Numbered from the stretch's first letter, positions 16,109-24,721 are shown. The stretch is 64,000 nucleotides of DNA from CAZJYI01 sp964550025 (GCA_964550025.1 CAZJYI010000021.1:1-64000); one strand, 5' to 3'. The notes: generated by a model not told the origin, from the sequence alone. Numbers and translations: made by a program.

Positions 16109-17962
16109 TTGCACAAGGAAGCATATTTCGTGGTGGGTTTCTTCGCTGCCCTGGCCCTGTTGACCTGGCTGTGGACCGTCTGGCTGCGCCGCGTCGTCCA
16201 GCGCAGAACCGAGGAACTGCAGAAGCACCAGAACCACCTCGACCAGCTCGTGGCGGAGCGGACCCGGGCGTACGAACGAGCGAACGCGGAATTGGAGCGC
16301 GAGATCGAAGAGCGCCGGCGGGCGCAGCGTGAGCTGGCCGCCCACCAGGATCGCCTCGAGGCCATGGTCGACGAACGCACGGCCGACCTGATCAGGGCCA
16401 ACCGGGAGCTGCGCAAGGAGTGCGAGCAAAGACGGCGCGTCGAGGAATCCCACCAGCACCTGTCCGCCGGGATCGAACAGGCGGTCGAAACGGTCCTCAT
16501 CATGGATGCGCAGGGACGTATTCAGTATGTCAATCCGGCCTTCGAGTCGACTTCGGGATACCGGCGGGACGAAGTCCTCGGGAAGAACCTCGATATTCTC
16601 CTGGATACCGACAACGCCGATGACGAGCTTCGCGAGATGTGGGAAACGGTTCGCGCGGGGGACGTGTGGAGCGGCGAGAGGACGCACCGCCGCAAGGACG
16701 GCAAGGCCTACCGCGAGGAAGTGACCCTGTGCCCCGTGAGGAATCCCCGCGGAGAAATCATCAGCTTCGTTTCCGTGCAGCACGACATCACGGAGAAGCT
16801 GCTGCTGCGGGACCAGCTCCGGCAGGCGCAGAAGATGGAGGCCGTGGGCAACCTGGCCGGCGGCGTGGCCCACGACTTCAACAACCTGTTGATGGTCATC
16901 GTCAACAGCGCGCGGTTCATCAAGGAGAGCGTCAAAGGCCGGCCGCAGGTGGAGGAAGACGTCGACGACATCATCGAGGCTTCGCGCAGCGCCGTCGATC
17001 TGACGCGCCAGCTCCTGGCCTTCTCGCGCAGGCAGCCGCTGTTGCCCAAAGTCTGCGACCTCAACAAGATCCTGGCTGACACCGAGACGATGATGAGGCG
17101 CACGATCGGCGAAGACATCGAGTTGATCATCCACCGCTCCGGGACGCCCGTTCCGGTCGAGGTCGACCCTGGGCAAATCAAGCAGGTGATTCTGAACCTG
17201 GCCGTCAACGCGCGCGCGGCCATGCCCGACGGCGGCGAGCTGCGGCTCGAGTTGAGCGAAGTCGGACTCACGGCCGAGGACCGCTGGCGGTTCGTCGAGG
17301 CGCCCGAGTTTTCCGCCGGCACGTACGCCCTGTTGACCGTCAGCGACAGTGGCGTCGGCATGGACGCGGAGACGCTCTCACACGTCTTTGAGCCCTTCTT
17401 CACAACCAAGGCCGCCGGTAAAGGAACGGGTCTGGGGCTTTCCACCGTCTACGGCATCGTGCGCCAGCACACCGGGCTCATCGCTGTTCGCAGCGAACCG
17501 GGCATCGGGACGGTTTTCGAGATCTGCCTGCCCGTCAGCAGCGCGCCAGAGGTGGCCGAGGCCGGTGCGGCTCCCGAGGGCGGCGTCGTGCGCGGCGACG
17601 AGACCATCCTGTTCGTCGAGGACGAGTTGGTTGTGCGACGGGTGGGCTGCCGCATGCTTCGCCGGCTCGGGTACCGCGTGCTGGAAGCCTCGAGCGGTGA
17701 GGAGGCCATGGCACTTGAGGCAACGTTCGACGAACCGATCCACCTGTTGCTGACCGACGTCATTATGCCCGGCATCGACGGCGGGACGCTGGCGGAACGC
17801 ATGCGCGGAAAACGCCCCGGTATCAAAGTGCTGTTCGCGTCCGGCTATTCGGGAACCTACCTCGACCGCCACGGCAAGGTCGGACAGGACGATCCCCTTC
17901 TCGCGAAACCGTTCCTCATCTCCGAAGTCTCGCAGATGCTGCGGCGATTGCTGGATGGGTGA
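16109..17962 (+). CDS. Membrane PAS hybrid histidine kinase with C-terminal receiver
   Basis: About 617 aa from a TTG at 16109 that has GAGGAG seven bases upstream; a TTG at 16004 would add 35 residues. One transmembrane helix (YFVVGFFAALALLTWLWTVWL) leads into a long Glu/Arg coiled coil, a PAS domain (ILIMDAQGRIQYVNPAFESTSGY-like), a HisKA segment with the acceptor His in GGVAHDFNNLL, an ATPase domain (NLAVNARAAMPDGG, DSGVGM, GKGTGLGLSTVYG) and a receiver (LFVEDE, TDVIMPGIDG, LAKPF). There is no periplasmic sensor, so the protein resembles the back half of a two-helix sensor kinase and may be a natural truncation. It is divergent from the GYF gene. Confidence 0.9.
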   Translation: MHKEAYFVVGFFAALALLTWLWTVWLRRVVQRRTEELQKHQNHLDQLVAERTRAYERANAELEREIEERRRAQRELAAHQDRLEAMVDERTADLIRANRELRKECEQRRRVEESHQHLSAGIEQAVETVLIMDAQGRIQYVNPAFESTSGYRRDEVLGKNLDILLDTDNADDELREMWETVRAGDVWSGERTHRRKDGKAYREEVTLCPVRNPRGEIISFVSVQHDITEKLLLRDQLRQAQKMEAVGNLAGGVAHDFNNLLMVIVNSARFIKESVKGRPQVEEDVDDIIEASRSAVDLTRQLLAFSRRQPLLPKVCDLNKILADTETMMRRTIGEDIELIIHRSGTPVPVEVDPGQIKQVILNLAVNARAAMPDGGELRLELSEVGLTAEDRWRFVEAPEFSAGTYALLTVSDSGVGMDAETLSHVFEPFFTTKAAGKGTGLGLSTVYGIVRQHTGLIAVRSEPGIGTVFEICLPVSSAPEVAEAGAAPEGGVVRGDETILFVEDELVVRRVGCRMLRRLGYRVLEASSGEEAMALEATFDEPIHLLLTDVIMPGIDGGTLAERMRGKRPGIKVLFASGYSGTYLDRHGKVGQDDPLLAKPFLISEVSQMLRRLLDG

Positions 17963-17967
17963 GGAGA

Positions 17968-18043
17968 AGTGGCGAGTGGCGGGTGGCGAGTGGCGCCGGC
18001 AGGGTGATGCCGCCGTTATAAACGCGGTTCCCCATTATAATGG
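17968..18043. repeat. GTGGCGA words and a CCATTATAATGG palindrome in the spacer
   Basis: Four copies of GTGGCGGGTGGCGA-type words lie at 17971-17996 directly after the kinase stop. A perfect 12-bp palindrome CCATTATAATGG at 18032-18043 contains a TATAAT but has no convincing -35 box 17 bases upstream. The rest of the spacer to 18194 holds a small GGGCGTGACGCCC hairpin and nothing else I can identify. Confidence 0.5.
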
Positions 18044-18194
18044 CCATTCCGCGGTCCAATCCGCCATAAAGGTGGTGTCGCGAAAAAAAGGGCTGTCTTT
18101 GGCGACTATGGGCTGGCGGCTTCCGATTGCTTCGTGTAACAATCGCGCAACGGCGGGCGTGACGCCCGATCGGATGAGAGTGAGGTGATGCGTC

Positions 18195-18836
18195 ATGACT
18201 GAATGGTGGGAGAGACTGGAGACAATTACGCAAGTCTTCTACTGCCTCGCGGCCTTCTTCAGCGTATTCCTGGCATGGCAGTTGATTGCCGCGCTGATGG
18301 GGCTGGGTGGGGACGAGGCGGACGTCGGTGCCGACACCGACGTGGATGCGGACGTGGATGTGGATGCCGATGGCACGTATGACGACTTCGAGAGCGGCGC
18401 CGAGGCGGACGCCGTCGAGACGCTCGACGCGTTCCGGTTGGTCAGTATCCGTTCGGTTGTCGCATTCTGTACCCTGTTCACCTGGGCGATGGCGTTGTTC
18501 CTCGACCAGGGGCATTCGCTGTCGCGCTGCATGGGTTACGCGACCGGATGGGGCGCGGCCGGGATGCTCGGCGTCGCGCTCATTCTCTGGAGCATGAAGA
18601 AGCTCACGCACACGGGGACCAAGAATCTGGCGACTTGCGTTGGTACGGACGGAACGGTGTACGTGGACATTCCGGAGGGCGGCACAGGGGAGGTGCGCGT
18701 GACGGTAAGCGGCGTGATCTCCTACGTGAAGGCGCGCGCGCTGGGAGGGAAGACGCTGAAGGCCGGGACACCGGTTCGCGTCGAGCGTTGCGTCGGGCAG
18801 ACGATGGTGATGGTAAAGTCGACTGAGGAAGAGTAG
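18195..18836 (+). CDS. NfeD-like membrane protein, partner of flotillin
   Basis: A 213-aa protein with an N-terminal hydrophobic helix (VFYCLAAFFSVFLAWQLIAAL), an Asp-rich loop (about 40-62, repeated ADVD), two further helices (SVVAFCTLFTWAMALFL, ATGWGAAGMLGVALIL) and a C-terminal OB-fold-like domain (LATCVGTDGTVYVDIPEGG, GEVRVTVSG, LKAGTPVRVER) of the NfeD type. NfeD proteins act with flotillins in membrane microdomain organisation. The flotillin gene follows after 35 bases with its own AGGAGG, making this a classic NfeD-flotillin operon. The Asp-rich loop is unusual and could bind cations. Confidence 0.85.
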   Translation: MTEWWERLETITQVFYCLAAFFSVFLAWQLIAALMGLGGDEADVGADTDVDADVDVDADGTYDDFESGAEADAVETLDAFRLVSIRSVVAFCTLFTWAMALFLDQGHSLSRCMGYATGWGAAGMLGVALILWSMKKLTHTGTKNLATCVGTDGTVYVDIPEGGTGEVRVTVSGVISYVKARALGGKTLKAGTPVRVERCVGQTMVMVKSTEEE

Positions 18837-18871
18837 CCCCGCGAAACGGGCAGAAAGGAAGGAGGAAGCGG

Positions 18872-20392
18872 ATGAATGGGTTGTACATGGAAACGTTCCT
18901 GACAGTGGCCCAGGCGGCCACGCGGACGAGAGGAGGGCTGCATCCTGCAGTGCCGATCCTGACGATCCTGCTCGGGATCATCATTTTCGTCATCATCATG
19001 ACCATGTTCAGGCGCTACAAGCGCTGCCCCTCGAACAAGATCCTGGTGATCTACGGTAAGACAGGAAGCGGAGCGGCGCGGTGCGTGCACGGTGGCGCCG
19101 CCTTCGTCTGGCCGCTGATTCAGGCCTACGACTACCTGGACCTCGAGCCGTTCGTCGTGCCGATCGACCTTAAGAGCGCACTCTCGATGGAGAACATCCG
19201 CGTCAGTGTGCCGACCACGGTGACAGCGGCCGTCTCCAACGAGCCCGGCATCATGCAGAACGCGGCGATTCGTTTGCTCGGGCTCTCGGGCAGTGACATT
19301 CACGGCCAGGCGCAGGACATCATCCTGGGCCAGATGCGTGCCGTGATCGCCACGATGCAGATCGAGGAGATCAACCGCGACCGCCAGGCGTTTCTCGGCA
19401 AGGTCAACGACGCCGTGTCCGGCGAGCTCGAGAAGATCGGTCTCGCACTGATCAATATCAATATCCGAGACATCGAGGACGAGTCCGGGTACATCGTGGC
19501 CCTGGGCCGGCGCGCCGCGGCCGAGGCCATCAACCAGGCCAACATCGACGTGGCCGAGCAGGAGAAGCTCGGGCAGACCGGTGTGGCGGTGCGTAGTCGC
19601 GACCAGCGCGTAGCCGTGGCCGCGGCGACGGCCGAAGCCGAGATCGGTGAGGCCACCGCGGACCGCGACAAGCGTAGTCAGTCCGCCGACCTGGACGCGC
19701 AGGCCGTTTCGGCCGAAACCGAGGCCGACGCCAAGAAGGCTTCCTACCGCGCCAACCAGCACGTGGCCGAGCAAGAGGCGCGCAACCGTTCCGAATCGGC
19801 GGCACGCCAGGCCGACGGCGCCATTCGCGTGGCGCAGGAAGTGGCGGAGAAGAAGGCGGAAGAAGCACGCGCGGAGCGCGAGACCGCCCGCCTGAACGCC
19901 GAGATCGTCGTGCCCGCGAACGCGGACCGCGAAAGGGTCGTTATCGCCGCCGACGCGAAACGCGAACAGGCCGTTCGCGTTGCGCAAGGTGAAGCCGAGG
20001 CCGTGCTGCTGAAGATGGAGGCCGAAGGTAAAGGTGTGCAGGCTATCCTCGACGGCAAGGCCGCCGGTTATCGCGGCCTGGTTTCGGCCTGCGCCACGGC
20101 CCCGCAGGCGGCCTCGCTCCTGCTCATCGAAAAGCTGCAGGAGATTGCCAAGGTCCAGGCCCAGGCGATCCAGGACCTGCCGATCGAGAAGGTCGTGGTC
20201 TGGGACGGCGGCAATGGCGGCGACGGGAGCGGCCTGTCCGGACTGGGCGGCCGCCTCATGGGCGCCCTGCCGCCCATGCACGAGCTCGCAAAGCAGGTCG
20301 GCCTCGAAATGCCGGACTACCTCGGCAAAATGAAAGACGAGGGGCCCCCGGCCGAGACCGGCGGTGGCGAGGAAGTGCTGAAGAAGACGTAG
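18872..20392 (+). CDS. Flotillin (SPFH/band 7) family protein
   Basis: A 506-aa flotillin of full length. One N-terminal membrane helix (AVPILTILLGIIIFVIIMTMF) is followed by the SPFH domain (PSNKILVIYGKTGSGAARCVHGG, region to about 210), then a long Ala/Glu/Arg coiled coil with repeated AEAEI/AERETA/ADAKREQA heptads (about 230-400), and a Gly-rich C-terminus. Flotillins form membrane scaffolds that organise microdomains. The start ATG at 18872 has AAGGAGGAAG seven bases upstream. It forms an operon with the NfeD-like gene and is closed by a strong hairpin at 20415-20450. Confidence 0.93.
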   Translation: MNGLYMETFLTVAQAATRTRGGLHPAVPILTILLGIIIFVIIMTMFRRYKRCPSNKILVIYGKTGSGAARCVHGGAAFVWPLIQAYDYLDLEPFVVPIDLKSALSMENIRVSVPTTVTAAVSNEPGIMQNAAIRLLGLSGSDIHGQAQDIILGQMRAVIATMQIEEINRDRQAFLGKVNDAVSGELEKIGLALININIRDIEDESGYIVALGRRAAAEAINQANIDVAEQEKLGQTGVAVRSRDQRVAVAAATAEAEIGEATADRDKRSQSADLDAQAVSAETEADAKKASYRANQHVAEQEARNRSESAARQADGAIRVAQEVAEKKAEEARAERETARLNAEIVVPANADRERVVIAADAKREQAVRVAQGEAEAVLLKMEAEGKGVQAILDGKAAGYRGLVSACATAPQAASLLLIEKLQEIAKVQAQAIQDLPIEKVVVWDGGNGGDGSGLSGLGGRLMGALPPMHELAKQVGLEMPDYLGKMKDEGPPAETGGGEEVLKKT

Positions 20393-20414
20393 AGAACAGC
20401 CGCAGAGTAACGCT

Positions 20415-20450
20415 GAATGCTGAAGTGGGAGCGATCCCACTTCGGCATTC
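20415..20450 (+). terminator. Hairpin terminator after the flotillin gene
   Basis: A 16-bp stem with one T:G wobble (GAATGCTGAAGTGGGA against its complement) and a 4-base loop, followed by a moderately T-rich TCGTCTTCT. The stem is built from the same GCTGAATGCTGAA word that forms the arrays at 20577-20625 and 22320-22435. Confidence 0.65.
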
Positions 20451-20479
20451 TCGTCTTCTGGGGACCTCTCTGTCGAAAT

Positions 20480-20625
20480 GTAGCCACGAGCGTGAGCGAG
20501 TGGACGGGTGACGGGGTTGGTTCAGCGGCATGTCCACTCGCTCACGCTCGTGGCTACTCTCGGTGCTGAAAGTCTGACTTCAGCATTCATCATTCGATAT
20601 TCAACATTCAACATTCGACATTTCC
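20480..20625. repeat. 26-bp perfect inverted repeat plus a CATTCAACATTC array (20393-20706 gap)
   Basis: Arms 20480-20505 and 20532-20557 are perfect inverted copies (TAGCCACGAGCGTGAGCGAG and complement) around a 26-base loop. Relatives of the arm occur at 26591-26612 and, interrupted, at 55967-56030. From about 20577 to 20625 follows an array of GCATTCATCATTCGATATTCAACATTC words. Together with the terminator and a possible promoter these account for the 314-base gap; I see no gene in it. Confidence 0.85.
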
Positions 20626-20647
20626 CTCCTCCCCCGTGCCTTTTTCA

Positions 20648-20676
20648 TTGCCCCCGGCGCTCCTCTCTCCTATATG
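20648..20676 (+). promoter_or_regulatory. Possible sigma-70-type promoter for the small kinase gene
   Basis: TTGCCC (20648-20653), 17 bases, TATATG (20671-20676). Transcription would start near 20683, which fits translation from the TTG at 20707 rather than the ATG at 20674. Confidence 0.4.
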
Positions 20677-20706
20677 TACCGGCCACACGACGGGAGGAGG
20701 CGTACG

Positions 20707-21387
20707 TTGACGGACGGTTCACAACCATTCACGAGGACGGATTTTGATCGTAGCGCGTTGCCGGTGCTGCACCGGGGGCGGTGGGCCAACCCCGATCTGC
20801 TCAAGTTCCGCCAGAACGGCAGGATCTGGGTGATCAAGGACTTTGGCGCGCGTCCGTGGGTGGTGCGCAACACCATCGGCCGCTTCATGGTGCGCCGCGA
20901 GATGGCTGCGCTGCGCAGGCTCGAAGGCGTCGAGGGGATGCCGCGTTTGCCTTTCCGGCTCGATGCGTTTGCGCTCTGTTACCTCTTCGAGCTCGGCGCG
21001 GATCTCAAGCACGCCGACTCGGACTGGTTCAGCGAGGAGTACTTCGTACGCCTCGAAACGCTGGTGCGCGAGATGCACGCGCGGGGCGTGGTGCACCTCG
21101 ACCTGCGGCACGGCACCAACATCCTGATTACCGAGGACCGCGAGCCCGTGCTGATCGATTTCCAGTCCATGCTCTTCCTCGAACGGGTTCCACGATGCCT
21201 GCACGCACTGATGAAGGACGTTGACCTTTCCGGTGTCTACAAAGAGTGGTTCCGCAAGCTCCCCGGTACGTTGGGGGACGAACGCACGGCCGCGCTGGAG
21301 CGGATGCGGCGAAAACGGCGCTTGTGGATACTGAAGGGCTACTCCATATTTGGGGTGAAGAAGCGGACGGCTGAAGACGATATCTAG
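20707..21387 (+). CDS. Kdo-kinase/RIO-like small protein kinase-fold enzyme
   Basis: About 226 aa from a TTG at 20707, which has GGGAGGAGG seven bases upstream. The kinase fold is recognisable: an N-lobe Lys in RIWVIKDFG, a Glu in MVRREMAAL, the catalytic loop VVHLDLRHGTN (the Asp and Asn are present) and a metal-binding segment VLIDFQ in place of DFG. The family includes lipopolysaccharide core and Kdo kinases and RIO-like kinases. A role in phosphorylating a cell-envelope sugar is possible but not shown. No LPS genes are adjacent; the next gene is an ICMT-like methyltransferase. Confidence 0.75.
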   Translation: MTDGSQPFTRTDFDRSALPVLHRGRWANPDLLKFRQNGRIWVIKDFGARPWVVRNTIGRFMVRREMAALRRLEGVEGMPRLPFRLDAFALCYLFELGADLKHADSDWFSEEYFVRLETLVREMHARGVVHLDLRHGTNILITEDREPVLIDFQSMLFLERVPRCLHALMKDVDLSGVYKEWFRKLPGTLGDERTAALERMRRKRRLWILKGYSIFGVKKRTAEDDI

Positions 21388-21653
21388 AGGGCATCCGAAA
21401 GGGTCCGGAGAGTAATCCCGCCACGATTCCCCCTAATATGGGCGTAAATTCGAATCTCGAAATCTCCGCCGCTGGCGGAAAACAAATCCGAATCTCAAAA
21501 GGGGGGAAACATGGGAGAACGGGAAAGAAGACGCAGAATTCTCTCTCCGTTTCGGTCATTTGGGTTTTCAGATTTCGAATTTGTTTCGGATTTCGATATT
21601 CGGATTCCGGGTTTGTGCTACACACACCCCTCCGACCTAGCGAGGTGTTCTCT
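21388..21653. repeat. Spacer of AAATTCGAATCTCGAAATC words, partly inverted
   Basis: Words of the type AATTCGAATCTCGAAATC (21446-21465) and AAATCCGAATCTCAAAA (21482-21500) face the reverse-oriented CAGATTTCGAATTTG and CGGATTTCGATATTCGGAT at 21569-21608, so the array folds back on itself. The DNA here is clearly richer in A and T than the flanking genes. I see no gene. Confidence 0.65.
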
Positions 21654-22250
21654 ATGACTGACGGCGCAATGTCGCGTATACACGCTCTGTTCAATAGTCC
21701 TTCCCTCCGGCGCTTCCTCGTCAAGGGCAGGGGCGTCCTGACGCTTGCCATCGGCGCGTTGGTGATCGTCAACGCGAAGCCGGCCCTATTCTGGTGGGGA
21801 CTGGGCGTTTCGGCCTTTGGCGAGCTGGGCCAGCTTTGGTGTTTCGCTTCGCTCAAGAAGCAGAAGATCCTGGCAACCCGCGGACCGTACGTGCTGATGC
21901 GGAACCCCATGTACATCGCCCGGTACTTCCTCATTCTCGGTTGTCTCATCCTTCTGGGGAGCCCCGTGAACCCCTGGCTGGCCGCGGCATACACCGTGCT
22001 CTACTACTTCTACATGGCCAACAGGGTGAAACGCGAAGAGCGCAAGCTGGTGACGATCTTCGGTGAAGACTACGAGCGGTATTGCCGCGAGACCAACCGC
22101 TTTCTGCCCACGCTGCGCAACCGCAAATGGCGCGATGTCTGGTTCTTCAAGTGGGCCCTCCTTGTCGGCAACCACGGCGTATGGAACGCCGTCGGCCTCC
22201 TCGCCTTCTACGCCGCCGCGTACGTGTACCTGTTTGTGTACCTGGGGTGA
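21654..22250 (+). CDS. ICMT/phospholipid methyltransferase-family membrane protein
   Basis: A 198-aa membrane enzyme of the isoprenylcysteine carboxyl methyltransferase / PEMT family. After two or three hydrophobic segments the family core is clear: TRGPYVLMRNPMYIARYFLILG and ERKLVTIFGEDYERYCRETNRFLP, the two parts that bind S-adenosylmethionine. Bacterial members methylate lipids or other small hydrophobic substrates; the substrate here is unknown. The ATG at 21654 has GAGG ten bases upstream. A longer reading from 21438 would translate the AT-rich repeat array. It follows the small kinase gene in the same direction. Confidence 0.85.
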   Translation: MTDGAMSRIHALFNSPSLRRFLVKGRGVLTLAIGALVIVNAKPALFWWGLGVSAFGELGQLWCFASLKKQKILATRGPYVLMRNPMYIARYFLILGCLILLGSPVNPWLAAAYTVLYYFYMANRVKREERKLVTIFGEDYERYCRETNRFLPTLRNRKWRDVWFFKWALLVGNHGVWNAVGLLAFYAAAYVYLFVYLG

Positions 22251-22567
22251 GTACGAGTACGGCCCGGAACCTGACGCGCGCATGGATACGACGCTGGTGG
22301 CGGGGGAAGGAGAAACCGCAGAATGATGAACGCTGAATGATGAATGCTGAAGTGCGAGACCTGTCTCCGTGCGTGCCCTTCCCCTCTCACTTCGACATTG
22401 AGCATTCAGCGTTCAATATTCGACATTTCCCCTCCCCAAGAACGCCCGCCCGCCGTACGCACCGCTATCCCGCTGTTTCTTTCTCTTCCCTGTAACCCCC
22501 CGCTCCTCCCCTGCGTATACAGGGGCAGAGAGTACAACCGGGACCGAGCAAACCGAAGGAGGACGAC
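22251..22567. repeat. Gap with GCTGAATGATGAA arrays in inverted orientation
   Basis: An array AATGATGAACGCTGAATGATG (about 22322-22351) and its reverse CATTGAGCATTCAGCGTTCAA (about 22394-22430) flank 45 bases, giving a long imperfect hairpin, the same word as at 20415-20450 and 20577-20625. The remaining part up to 22567 is pyrimidine-rich and ends with the ribosome binding site AGGAGG of the next gene. No gene seen in this 317-base gap. Confidence 0.75.
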
Positions 22568-23521
22568 ATGAGGGGTATGAAGACACTGTTGGTGGGAGCG
22601 AGCATCGCGGCCGTGGTCACGCAGGTGATGGCGGGACAGTACAAGAGCTCGGATATCAGCAGCGACGCAAAGTGGGTGGTGCATGCGGATCTTGCTCAGC
22701 TTCGCGCCACGCAATTCGGCGGACACCTGTTGGAGAAGATGCGCTCGGAAGATGCGCAGAACAGGTTCGCGGCATTCCAGGCCATATTCAACTTCGATCC
22801 CCGTACCGATCTCGACGGTCTGACACTCTATGGCTACGGCAAGACCAAGCAGAAGGACGGCGTGTTGATCGCCAAGGGGCGTTTTGATGGTGAGCGGCTG
22901 GTGACCCTCGTAAAGGCCAACGAGACCTACGAACCCCATTCCCTCGGCGGTTTCACCGTCCATAGCTGGATCGACAAAAAAGAGGCCGCCAAGGCGGCGG
23001 TGCAGGGATGCGATCCGAAACGCTCCTACGGGTGTGTCTACGCCGACGGTGTCATCCTTATCAGCGACAGTTGCGAGAACGTCGGCAAGGCCATCGAGGT
23101 GCTTGCGGGAAGGGCGACCTCGCTGCAGCAGGAGAATCCACTGGGGATTCAGCCGCCCGCGGCCGGCTTTCTGACCGCCACGGCCATCACGTCGAAGATG
23201 AAGAACGTCGATCCCAAGGCGGCCATCCTGAAGCGTGCCAACGGCCTGTCGCTCAGCCTGGGCGAGGTGGACGGACTGATGTCCGGGACCTTTGTCCTGG
23301 ATGCCCATGACGCCAGGGCCGTCACCAACTTGAAGAAGATCGTGGACGGCATGATCGGGTTGGCGCTCTTGAACGAGGAAACAAACCCGGGTGCGGCGAA
23401 ACTGGCAGAGGCAGCCTCGGTGCAGTTGACCGGCACGCGCCTGCAGATAACGCTGGCCGCCCCCGTGGAAGACATGATTAGATGTGCAGAGGAAAAGGCG
23501 GCGCAAAAGAAGAGACCTTGA
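22568..23521 (+). CDS. Secreted protein of unknown function linked to an ECF sigma factor
   Basis: A 317-aa protein with a signal peptide (MKTLLVGASIAAVVTQVMAG, cleavage expected after AMAG-like VMAG). The mature part begins with KWVVHADLAQLRATQFG, a phrase seen in secreted proteins of planctomycetes and verrucomicrobia, and has repeated alpha-beta segments (DGLTLYGYG, GRFDGERLVTLV). I cannot assign an activity. It has AGGAGGACGAC just before the ATG and is followed after 43 bases by an ECF sigma gene, so it may belong to that regulon. Confidence 0.75.
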   Translation: MRGMKTLLVGASIAAVVTQVMAGQYKSSDISSDAKWVVHADLAQLRATQFGGHLLEKMRSEDAQNRFAAFQAIFNFDPRTDLDGLTLYGYGKTKQKDGVLIAKGRFDGERLVTLVKANETYEPHSLGGFTVHSWIDKKEAAKAAVQGCDPKRSYGCVYADGVILISDSCENVGKAIEVLAGRATSLQQENPLGIQPPAAGFLTATAITSKMKNVDPKAAILKRANGLSLSLGEVDGLMSGTFVLDAHDARAVTNLKKIVDGMIGLALLNEETNPGAAKLAEAASVQLTGTRLQITLAAPVEDMIRCAEEKAAQKKRP

Positions 23522-23564
23522 TTGCCGACCCACGGCGGGGTCCGTGAACGCGGGGTGACACCCA

Positions 23565-24194
23565 GTGCAAGATGGGCAGAAGAACCTCACCGACGAGGAG
23601 CTCGCCCGGGATGCCCGGGCGGGGTCCGAGTCGGCGTTTGAGCAGCTCGTGTACCGCTACGAAGAACGTATCTTCCACTTTCTGATGCGTAAGACCGGCA
23701 ACGCACACGACGCCGAGGACCTGACCCAGCAGGCATTCGTCAAAGCGTACCGGGCGCTTGGGCGGTACGACGCGAAATACCGTTTTTCCGCTTGGTTCTA
23801 CACCATCGCGAGCCGTCTGGCGGTGAGCCACTACCGGTCGCGCAGAACCGTGCCGGTGGCTCCGGACAGCATCGAGGAAGTGGACGTTCGGACACCGGAC
23901 GCCGACCTGTCGGAGCGCGAATCCGAAGGGCGGCTGTGGGATTGGGCGCGTGTGCGCTTGCGGGAAAACGAGTTCACGGCGCTATGGCTGCGGGTCAGGG
24001 AAGACCTGTCCGTGGCGGAGATTGCGGGGGCGATGCAGAAGACGCGGGGCCACGTCAAGGTCCTGCTCTTCCGGGGGCGTCGCCGACTGGTGAGAGCCTG
24101 GGGACAGGGGGTCGAAAACGATGCCGTGCACGGGACATTCCTGCCGGCCGGGGGCCTGGCAACGGGTATTGCACAAGGAGGTGAGGCAGGATGA
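23565..24194 (+). CDS. ECF-type RNA polymerase sigma factor
   Basis: A 209-aa sigma-70 family factor of the extracytoplasmic function group. Region 2 is clear (FEQLVYRYEERIFHFLMRK, DAEDLTQQAFVKAYRAL, FSAWFYTIASRLAVSHYR) and region 4 carries a helix-turn-helix (LSVAEIAGAMQKTRGHVKVLL). The spacer between them is longer than usual. The C-terminal 25 residues after the region 4 helix are an extension. The start is a GTG at 23565. Its stop overlaps the start of the anti-sigma gene (ATGA), the usual arrangement of a sigma/anti-sigma pair controlled by an envelope signal. Confidence 0.93.
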   Translation: MQDGQKNLTDEELARDARAGSESAFEQLVYRYEERIFHFLMRKTGNAHDAEDLTQQAFVKAYRALGRYDAKYRFSAWFYTIASRLAVSHYRSRRTVPVAPDSIEEVDVRTPDADLSERESEGRLWDWARVRLRENEFTALWLRVREDLSVAEIAGAMQKTRGHVKVLLFRGRRRLVRAWGQGVENDAVHGTFLPAGGLATGIAQGGEAG

Positions 24195-24703
24195 CATGCC
24201 GAGTCTTTCAATGGTTGATTTCGCTGGCGCGCGACCGCGGTCGAGAGCCTGCTCCGTTTGTACGGCGGCACGTGGCTGACTGTGCCGAATGCCGCGCGTT
24301 TTCGCGAGAGTGCGCGGCGATGGAAGAGAAGCTGCGCACGGAGTTCGAGCGAGTGCATGGCGCCACGCCGCCGACGCTGCATTCCGGGATCATGCGCGCC
24401 GTGCGGACCTCCGTGCCGGAGCCGGTCACGGAAGCGATTGCGGCGCCGCTGTGGCGGTTCGCGGCCGTTCTTGGTGTGGCCCTTGTGCTCGTATATGCGG
24501 CCTCTGTCGTACAGCCCCGCCGGGGGAGTGAGGTGGCTGCGGAAGACGAGCCCGCCGTGCTGGCGCAGGTGCACTCCCAGCTCAGTTCCGCGGCGATCGA
24601 GGCCCCGGCGCTGGTCTCCGCGCCGATGGAACAGGAAGTGCAGAACCTGGAGGACGACGTTCGCAGGACCACCGAGTACCTCCTGGCCCAGCTTTCGTAC
24701 TGA
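24191..24703 (+). CDS. Anti-sigma factor with zinc-finger-like N-terminus
   Basis: A 170-aa single-pass membrane protein. The N-terminal half has the HxxxCxxC pattern of the ZAS/zf-HC2 anti-sigma domain (HVADCAECRAF), followed by a helical linker, one transmembrane helix (LWRFAAVLGVALVLVYAAS) and a short periplasmic tail ending in a possible coiled coil (MEQEVQNLEDDVRRTTEYLL). It should bind and hold the adjacent ECF sigma factor at the membrane. The overlap of the two genes by four bases supports co-translation. Confidence 0.88.
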   Translation: MTCRVFQWLISLARDRGREPAPFVRRHVADCAECRAFSRECAAMEEKLRTEFERVHGATPPTLHSGIMRAVRTSVPEPVTEAIAAPLWRFAAVLGVALVLVYAASVVQPRRGSEVAAEDEPAVLAQVHSQLSSAAIEAPALVSAPMEQEVQNLEDDVRRTTEYLLAQLSY

Positions 24704-24721
24704 CAGTATCGGCCCCGCCAT

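Noticed and set aside
21438..22250. 270-aa reading of the ICMT-like gene
   Set aside because: The added part translates the AT-rich inverted word array; the ATG at 21654 has a ribosome site and the family start.
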